Assembly: GCF_001941865.1 (NCBI RefSeq)
Contig: NZ_CP016162.1
Location: 1,240,001 to 1,304,000 of the forward strand
Length of the DNA: 64,000 nucleotides
Direction of reading: 5' to 3'
Source: Pseudomonas alcaliphila JAB1
GTDB taxonomy: Bacteria > Pseudomonadota > Gammaproteobacteria > Pseudomonadales > Pseudomonadaceae
Position numbers and translations under genes: made by a program. The notes beneath the pieces are model-generated. The model was given only the letters and a program-made list of their open reading frames with translations. It was not told the origin of the DNA and searched no databases. Shown here in pieces: positions 59,566 to 64,000 of the stretch. The stretch's first letter is position 1, and every line of letters begins with the position of its first letter.

Positions 59566-60153
59566 TCAGGTGTAATTCTGCGGGCTCAGCTTGCGCTCGA
59601 TCAGCTCGATGAGGATGTGCAGGGTCTTGATGTGCAGTTCCTGCACGCGGTCGGCGAAGTCGCCGCCCGGGGCGCAGATGCAGACGTCGGCCAGGCTTTC
59701 CAGCAGCGAGCCGGGTTTGCCGGTCAGGGCGATCACCTTCACACCCAGCGTCTTGGCGGCTTCGGCGGCCTTGACCACGTTGGGGCTCTTGCCGCTGGTG
59801 CTGATGGCGATCAGCACGTCACCTTCGCGGCCATGCGACTCGATGTAACGCGAGAAGATGAAGTCGTAGCCGAAGTCGTTGGCCACGCAGCTGATGTGGC
59901 TTGGGTCGCTGATCGACACGGCGGCGATGCCGGGACGGTTCTTGCGGTAGCGCCCGGTCAGCTCCTCGGCAAAGTGCATGGCGTCGCACATCGAGCCGCC
60001 ATTGCCGCAGGAAAAGGCCTTGCCCTTGTGCTCGAAGCTCTCGACCAGCAACTCGGCGGCCTTCTGGATATTGCGCAGGGTCTGTTCGTTGGCGAGGAAG
60101 GCCTCCAGCGCGCGCTGGGCTTCCTGCAGGCTGTTGCGGATATGTTCGATCAT
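59566..60153 (-). CDS. gmhA: Phosphoheptose isomerase GmhA
   Basis: This 195-residue SIS-domain enzyme converts sedoheptulose 7-phosphate to D-glycero-D-manno-heptose 7-phosphate for LPS core. The stretch [29 protein letters not shown] is nearly that of E. coli GmhA, with [10 protein letters not shown] as the second sugar-phosphate loop and a zinc/catalytic His in QELHIK. DiaA, the related replication protein, is less likely given these matches. Confidence 0.88.
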   Translation of the reverse strand: MIEHIRNSLQEAQRALEAFLANEQTLRNIQKAAELLVESFEHKGKAFSCGNGGSMCDAMHFAEELTGRYRKNRPGIAAVSISDPSHISCVANDFGYDFIFSRYIESHGREGDVLIAISTSGKSPNVVKAAEAAKTLGVKVIALTGKPGSLLESLADVCICAPGGDFADRVQELHIKTLHILIELIERKLSPQNYT

Positions 60154-60167
60154 CGCGTCTCAGAACC

Positions 60168-61457
60168 TCAAGGGAGTTCAGGGCTGGAATAGAAGGCGGT
60201 CAGCACTTTCACCAGGTGCTCCAGGTCGTGGCTGCCGGCCAGTTCGCGAATCGAGTGCATGGCGAAGGTGGGCAGGCCGATGTCGACCGTGCGCACGCCC
60301 AGCTGGCTGGCGGTGATCGGGCCGATGGTGGAGCCGCAGGCCATGTCGCTGCGCACCACGAAGCTTTGCACCGGTACTTCGTTTTCCAGGCACAGGTGGC
60401 GGAAGAAACCGGCGGTCTCGCTGTTGGTGGCGTAGCGCTGGTTGCTGTTGATCTTGATCACCGGGCCGGCGTTGAGCTTGGGGCCGTGGTTGCCATCGTG
60501 CTTGTCGGCATAGTTCGGGTGTACGCCGTGGGCATTGTCGGCCGACACCAGCAGCGAGCGCTGGATGGTGCGGACGAAGGCGTCGCCGTCTGGCAGCACG
60601 CGGCGCAGCACCTGCTCGAGGAAGGGACCGTCGGCGCCGCAGGCCGAGCAGGAGCCGACTTCTTCATGGTCGGTGCAGACCAGCACACAGGTTTCCTCGT
60701 CGTCCGCGTCGATCAGCGCCTGCAGGCCGGCGTAGCAGGACAGCAGATTGTCCAGGCGGGCGCTGGCGATGAAGTCCTGGTTGAGGCCGACGATGGCAGC
60801 GCTCTGGGTATCATAGAAGCTCAGCTCGTAATCCAGCACCGCGTCCGGGTTGAAGTCGTGCTCCATGGCCAGTTGCTCGGCGAGCAGGGCGCGGAAATCG
60901 GCGGTTTCGCTGCTGGCGAGCTGGGCCAGGATCGGCGGCAGCTCGTTCTGCGGGTTGATCGCCCAGCCCTGGTTGGCCTCACGGTTGAGGTGAATGGCCA
61001 GGCTTGGGATCACGGCGATGGGCTGGTAGAAATCGATCAACTGGCTCTCGACCTTGCCGTCGCGGCGGTAGGTCACGCGGCCGGCCAGCGACAGGTCGCG
61101 GTCGAACCAGGGGGCGAGCAGGGCGCCGCCGTAGACTTCCACGCCGAGCTGGAAGAAGCCCTGGCGCTGCAGCTCCGGGTTTGGCTTGACGCGCAGGCAT
61201 GGGCTGTCGGTATGCGCGCCTACCAGGCGAATGCCGCCATCTACGGCCGGACGCTTACCCAGCTTGAAGGCGATGATCGAGGAGTCGTTGCGGGTCACGT
61301 AATAGCGGCCGCCAGCTTCGGTGTGCCAGGTCGCGCGCTCGTCCAGGTGACGATAACCGGCGGCTTCCAGGCGCATGGCCAGGCTGGTGGTGGCATGGAA
61401 AGGGGTCGGCGAGGCGTTGAGAAAATCGAGCAGGCCTTGAATCAGTTCTTCGCGCAT
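60168..61457 (-). CDS. apeB: M18-family aminopeptidase
   Basis: This 429-residue metallopeptidase has the metal ligands of the family: GAHTDSP, the Asp/Glu pair in [19 protein letters not shown] and the C-terminal [12 protein letters not shown]. It cleaves acidic or neutral N-terminal residues in the cytosol as a dodecamer. It lies 14 bp upstream of gmhA and may share a transcript with it. Confidence 0.92.
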   Translation of the reverse strand: MREELIQGLLDFLNASPTPFHATTSLAMRLEAAGYRHLDERATWHTEAGGRYYVTRNDSSIIAFKLGKRPAVDGGIRLVGAHTDSPCLRVKPNPELQRQGFFQLGVEVYGGALLAPWFDRDLSLAGRVTYRRDGKVESQLIDFYQPIAVIPSLAIHLNREANQGWAINPQNELPPILAQLASSETADFRALLAEQLAMEHDFNPDAVLDYELSFYDTQSAAIVGLNQDFIASARLDNLLSCYAGLQALIDADDEETCVLVCTDHEEVGSCSACGADGPFLEQVLRRVLPDGDAFVRTIQRSLLVSADNAHGVHPNYADKHDGNHGPKLNAGPVIKINSNQRYATNSETAGFFRHLCLENEVPVQSFVVRSDMACGSTIGPITASQLGVRTVDIGLPTFAMHSIRELAGSHDLEHLVKVLTAFYSSPELP

Positions 61458-61590
61458 GTATCACTCCGGACAGCGATGGCGCAGTGTAACCGTTTTGCCT
61501 GTTCTTGGCAGAGCGGCGCATGCATGGCCCGGATAGAGAACGGCAATATTGCGTGAGGGACGGCAGTATCAGATGACGAGTGCCCGGAAC

Positions 61591-61633
61591 AAAAAAACGG
61601 ATACCGACAGAGCCCCGATCTGCCGGTATCCGT
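61591..61633 (-). terminator. Terminator of the fadL-type gene
   Basis: A stem ACGGATACCG (61597-61606) with CGGTATCCGT (61624-61633) is followed on the minus strand by seven T. It lies 10 bp beyond the stop. Confidence 0.88.
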
Positions 61634-61643
61634 ACGCTGCAAA

Positions 61644-63128
61644 TCAGAATTTGTAGGTGGCCGAGAGGCTGAACACGTCACCCTTGGCTTTCACTTCACC
61701 ATCCATGCTGGCGCCGCCCAGGCGATCCTGGTTGACGGTGCGCAGCCGCGCCTTGTCGACGAACTGGTGGGAGTAGGCCGCGTCGATGCTCAGGTTCGGC
61801 TCGGTGGCGAAGCGGTAGCTGCCACCGAAAGAGACGAAGGTGCGATCGCCATCGGGAATCCGCGCGTCACGGGTGGAGTTGCGGGTTGGCGTCTGATCCA
61901 GGGCCACGCCGGCACGCAAGGTGAGCTGCTCGGTGACGCGATAATCGCCGCCGATCGAGTACATCCAGGTGTCCTTGTAGTCGTAGGGAATGACTACCAG
62001 GGTGTTGCCGTTGGATTCGAGCTTGAGTTCCTTGAACGATGACCATTGTGTCCAAGTAACGCTGGCACCCAACGAGAAGCGGTCGTTGAACTCATGGACC
62101 CAGTCCAGCGTGGCGCTGGCAGGTACATCCAGACGGGACTTGGCATCGGCGCCGTCCGGGTTCAGGTTCAGGCCGGGGAAGGCCAGTTCGATGGCGGTCG
62201 CATCGCCGAAGACCGGAGGAAACAGCGGGTTGGTCATCAGATCATAGGAATATTGATCCGCATGGATGTTGTAGTCCCCTTCGAGCTTGTTGCGAATGCG
62301 AGCGTGATAGTTGAGGCCCAGCGTGTCGCGCTCGGTAGGTTTCCATGCGACACCGGCAAACCAGCCGAAGGAGGTGTTGTCCACCTTCACCCGGATCAGC
62401 GCATCGCTGATACCTGGTGGCAGGCCCAGCGGTAGCTGGGACGATGGCGTGCCGGCAGCAGCCAGCAGATCGAGGTTCTGGCTGATGAAGCCCTTGGTGT
62501 GCTGGACGATGACGCCACCGCCGACGGCAAAGGCATCGTTGACCTTGAAGGACAGGGAGCCGGTGAGGCCGACAGTCTCGATCTTGGTATCCACCGCGAA
62601 GTCCTGACCTTTCCAGTCACCATCCCAGGTGGTTTGCGCGCCCATGGGCACCACCTGGCTCAGGCCGAAGCTCAATCGGTCGTTGATCGGCATGACCAGA
62701 AAGCTGGTGGGCAGTGCCTTGCCGAAACCACCCTGACCGCCATCGTTGGTGATGGGACCGTTATCGATGATGTTGCCGGTCGGGTTACCGGCCGGGTCAA
62801 ATTCCAGGTCGCGATCCGAGCGCGGGTCGCCCTGATGGTCGTAGACGTTGCCTTTGTACTTCAGGCTGACCCGTGCATGGTGCACGGACACCTGAGCGAC
62901 GTTATGGTCGATGAATGCCATGGCGGCAGGGTTGTTGAACGCAGCGCTGGGATCGTTCTTCCACATAGAACCGCCAGCAAATGCACGGCCCCAGCCTGGT
63001 GTGCCGTAGGTCGGAACACCGAATGCGCCCGCCTGAACCTGAGAAGCGGCCAACATGGAACCTGCCATGGCGGCAATCCAGAGAGTTCGGTGTGTTTTGG
63101 CAGAGAGAATATTATTTTTATTGCGCAT
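61644..63128 (-). CDS. FadL/TodX-family outer-membrane porin
   Basis: This 494-residue protein starts at ATG 63128 with a signal peptide (WIAAMAGSMLAASQVQA). The mature protein shows FadL features: GAFGVPTYGTPGWGRAFAGG hatch segment, NNPAAM, and a C-terminal FSLSATYKF strand. It would admit hydrophobic molecules such as fatty acids, alkanes or aromatics. The PraB-like gene upstream hints at alkane use. Confidence 0.88.
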   Translation of the reverse strand: MRNKNNILSAKTHRTLWIAAMAGSMLAASQVQAGAFGVPTYGTPGWGRAFAGGSMWKNDPSAAFNNPAAMAFIDHNVAQVSVHHARVSLKYKGNVYDHQGDPRSDRDLEFDPAGNPTGNIIDNGPITNDGGQGGFGKALPTSFLVMPINDRLSFGLSQVVPMGAQTTWDGDWKGQDFAVDTKIETVGLTGSLSFKVNDAFAVGGGVIVQHTKGFISQNLDLLAAAGTPSSQLPLGLPPGISDALIRVKVDNTSFGWFAGVAWKPTERDTLGLNYHARIRNKLEGDYNIHADQYSYDLMTNPLFPPVFGDATAIELAFPGLNLNPDGADAKSRLDVPASATLDWVHEFNDRFSLGASVTWTQWSSFKELKLESNGNTLVVIPYDYKDTWMYSIGGDYRVTEQLTLRAGVALDQTPTRNSTRDARIPDGDRTFVSFGGSYRFATEPNLSIDAAYSHQFVDKARLRTVNQDRLGGASMDGEVKAKGDVFSLSATYKF

Positions 63129-63164
63129 GGCTGATCTCTTTTGTCTGAGAACTTCATTACTTCC

Positions 63165-63211
63165 AATAACCCGCGTCGTTATTGAACGATTCAATGCGGA
63201 CGCGGGTTATT
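63165..63211 (-). terminator. Hairpin between the PraB-like and FadL-type genes
   Basis: A 13-bp stem AATAACCCGCGTC/GACGCGGGTTATT (63165-63177 and 63199-63211) encloses a nested ATTGAA/TTCAAT stem. It lies 15 bp after the PraB-like stop and would uncouple the two genes. Confidence 0.75.
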
Positions 63212-63226
63212 ACTACGTGCAACTAT

Positions 63227-63748
63227 TCAGTTGACCGAAATGGCCGGCGCCTGAACGTTCAGAGAACGAATGTTGCAGTTACCTGCCAGTGCCTGTGCGG
63301 AGGTGACGCGCAGGGTGCTATTGGAGTTGGTCCATTGCACGTTGATGGTGGTCGGGCCTGCGCAGTTGGAGGCCGGGATCAGGGGCGGGGCACCGGCGAT
63401 GGTGAAGCCGACGCCGGATACGGTACCGAGCCAGGTTTCGCCACCGTCGGTGGTGGTGCTTGGAGTCAGTGTCCATGGCAGGCCGGTGATGGTCGGCAGG
63501 GCACACAGGCCGCTACCACTGACGGTCACGGTGTTGATGTTGGCGCTAGCCCCGCCGGCGTTGATGGTGCCGTTGAAGACGACGCTGCAGTTCACCGTTG
63601 CGCCAAAGGACGAGGGCCCCGAAACGCCGATGGTGCCAGTTGCGGTGAACGGAGAGCTACCCGTGATGGTGGCCGCCGAGGCCATACCGGAAATACCCAG
63701 GCCGATTGCCAGGGCACCGATGACACTAACCAGTTTGTTGTTTTTCAT
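63227..63748 (-). CDS. PraB-like secreted protein (alkane oxidation activator family)
   Basis: This 173-residue protein has a signal peptide (LVSVIGALAIGLGISGMASA) and a Thr/Ser/Gly-rich, beta-rich mature part with four well-spaced cysteines (NCSV, GLCAL, NCAGP, NCNI) that probably form disulfides. It resembles PraB, described as an activator of alkane oxidation and later as a biofilm-associated secreted protein. The FadL-type neighbour fits a hydrocarbon link. The identification is by composition and memory. Confidence 0.55.
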   Translation of the reverse strand: MKNNKLVSVIGALAIGLGISGMASAATITGSSPFTATGTIGVSGPSSFGATVNCSVVFNGTINAGGASANINTVTVSGSGLCALPTITGLPWTLTPSTTTDGGETWLGTVSGVGFTIAGAPPLIPASNCAGPTTINVQWTNSNSTLRVTSAQALAGNCNIRSLNVQAPAISVN

Positions 63749-64000
63749 TGTTTCCTCACTAACAGATTGTTGTTGTATGTATGGCTGTTACGAGATGCAC
63801 AACAAAACACAGACCTATCTCTTCCAGCCCGAACTTCCCGAACAGTCCCGAGTGTTTTTTCAGGCAGGCGCTCGGGATACAGCTAACTTCATGCAGGTGT
63901 CGTCATATACATGCAGTTGACTGTTTTGCAGGCGAAGCAAAAGTTCGCCGAATCGCGGTGAAACGTCCTTATTTCTTGCCGGGTGTAATGGCTGAAGAAA
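63749..64000. other. Upstream region of the PraB-like gene
   Basis: No gene is recognised in the last 252 bases. The part nearest the PraB-like gene is AT-rich (AACAGATTGTTGTTGTATGTATGG) and probably holds its promoter. Confidence 0.4.

Overview
The window is GC-rich Pseudomonas-type chromosome, most like the P. mendocina/oleovorans group. This is judged from protein resemblance, the REP-type repeats and remembered P. aeruginosa neighbourhoods (icp-asrA-pruR; a Lon-like protease/YqhA/FklB block). No database search was possible, so the species is inference.

Region 1 (1-5321) is most of a Tn5053/Tn402-family mercury-resistance transposon: the end of tniQ, a res site, tniR, and a merTPFADE operon facing merR across the usual 19-bp-spacer promoter. 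The 25-bp terminal repeat lies at 5297-5321, with an older Tn21-type 38-bp repeat nested inside it. The transposon lies directly upstream of a second serine resolvase, within about 35 bp of that gene's likely crossover site. This is the 'res-hunting' target choice known for the family.

Region 2 (about 5322-15228) is part of an integrative element at the 3' end of the tmRNA gene. It carries a resolvase, an unknown lipoprotein, a coupled AlpA-like regulator and RepA-like ATPase, iteron-like repeats, a single-chain type ISP restriction-modification enzyme of 1631 residues, and a tyrosine integrase abutting ssrA. Its left end was not found in the window.

Region 3 (15229-32657) is core genome: ssrA, a hybrid histidine kinase, a DUF4105 protein, a DksA/TraR-type zinc protein, a short MgtE-like protein and a Lon-like protease. 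Next come YqhA and an operon of a GIY-YIG nuclease with a degenerate exonuclease domain, an iron-sulfur photolyase and a DUF2256 protein. FklB, a small protein behind a candidate Fur box and a chemotaxis receptor close the region.

Region 4 (32885-48017) is an aldaric-acid catabolic island: a talarate/galactarate dehydratase, a LysR regulator, a tripartite TctCBA transporter, two glucarate dehydratases on either side of a divergent promoter, KdgD, an MFS permease, galactarate dehydratase, an FAD-linked oxidase and a D-2-hydroxyacid dehydrogenase. Glucarate, galactarate and talarate would converge on 5-keto-4-deoxyglucarate, which KdgD converts to 2,5-dioxopentanoate. The final dehydrogenase to 2-oxoglutarate is not in the window.

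Region 5 (48018-64000) holds a YadG/YadH-type ABC exporter, the icp-asrA-(unknown)-pruR-like block, and a tight four-gene operon of cupredoxin-like protein, GGDEF/EAL protein, DUF3034 protein and truncated-haemoglobin lipoprotein. It ends with gmhA, an M18 aminopeptidase, a FadL-type porin and a PraB-like secreted protein. Several repeat families sit in intergenic gaps; one is a hairpin family whose stems covary around fixed internal loops.
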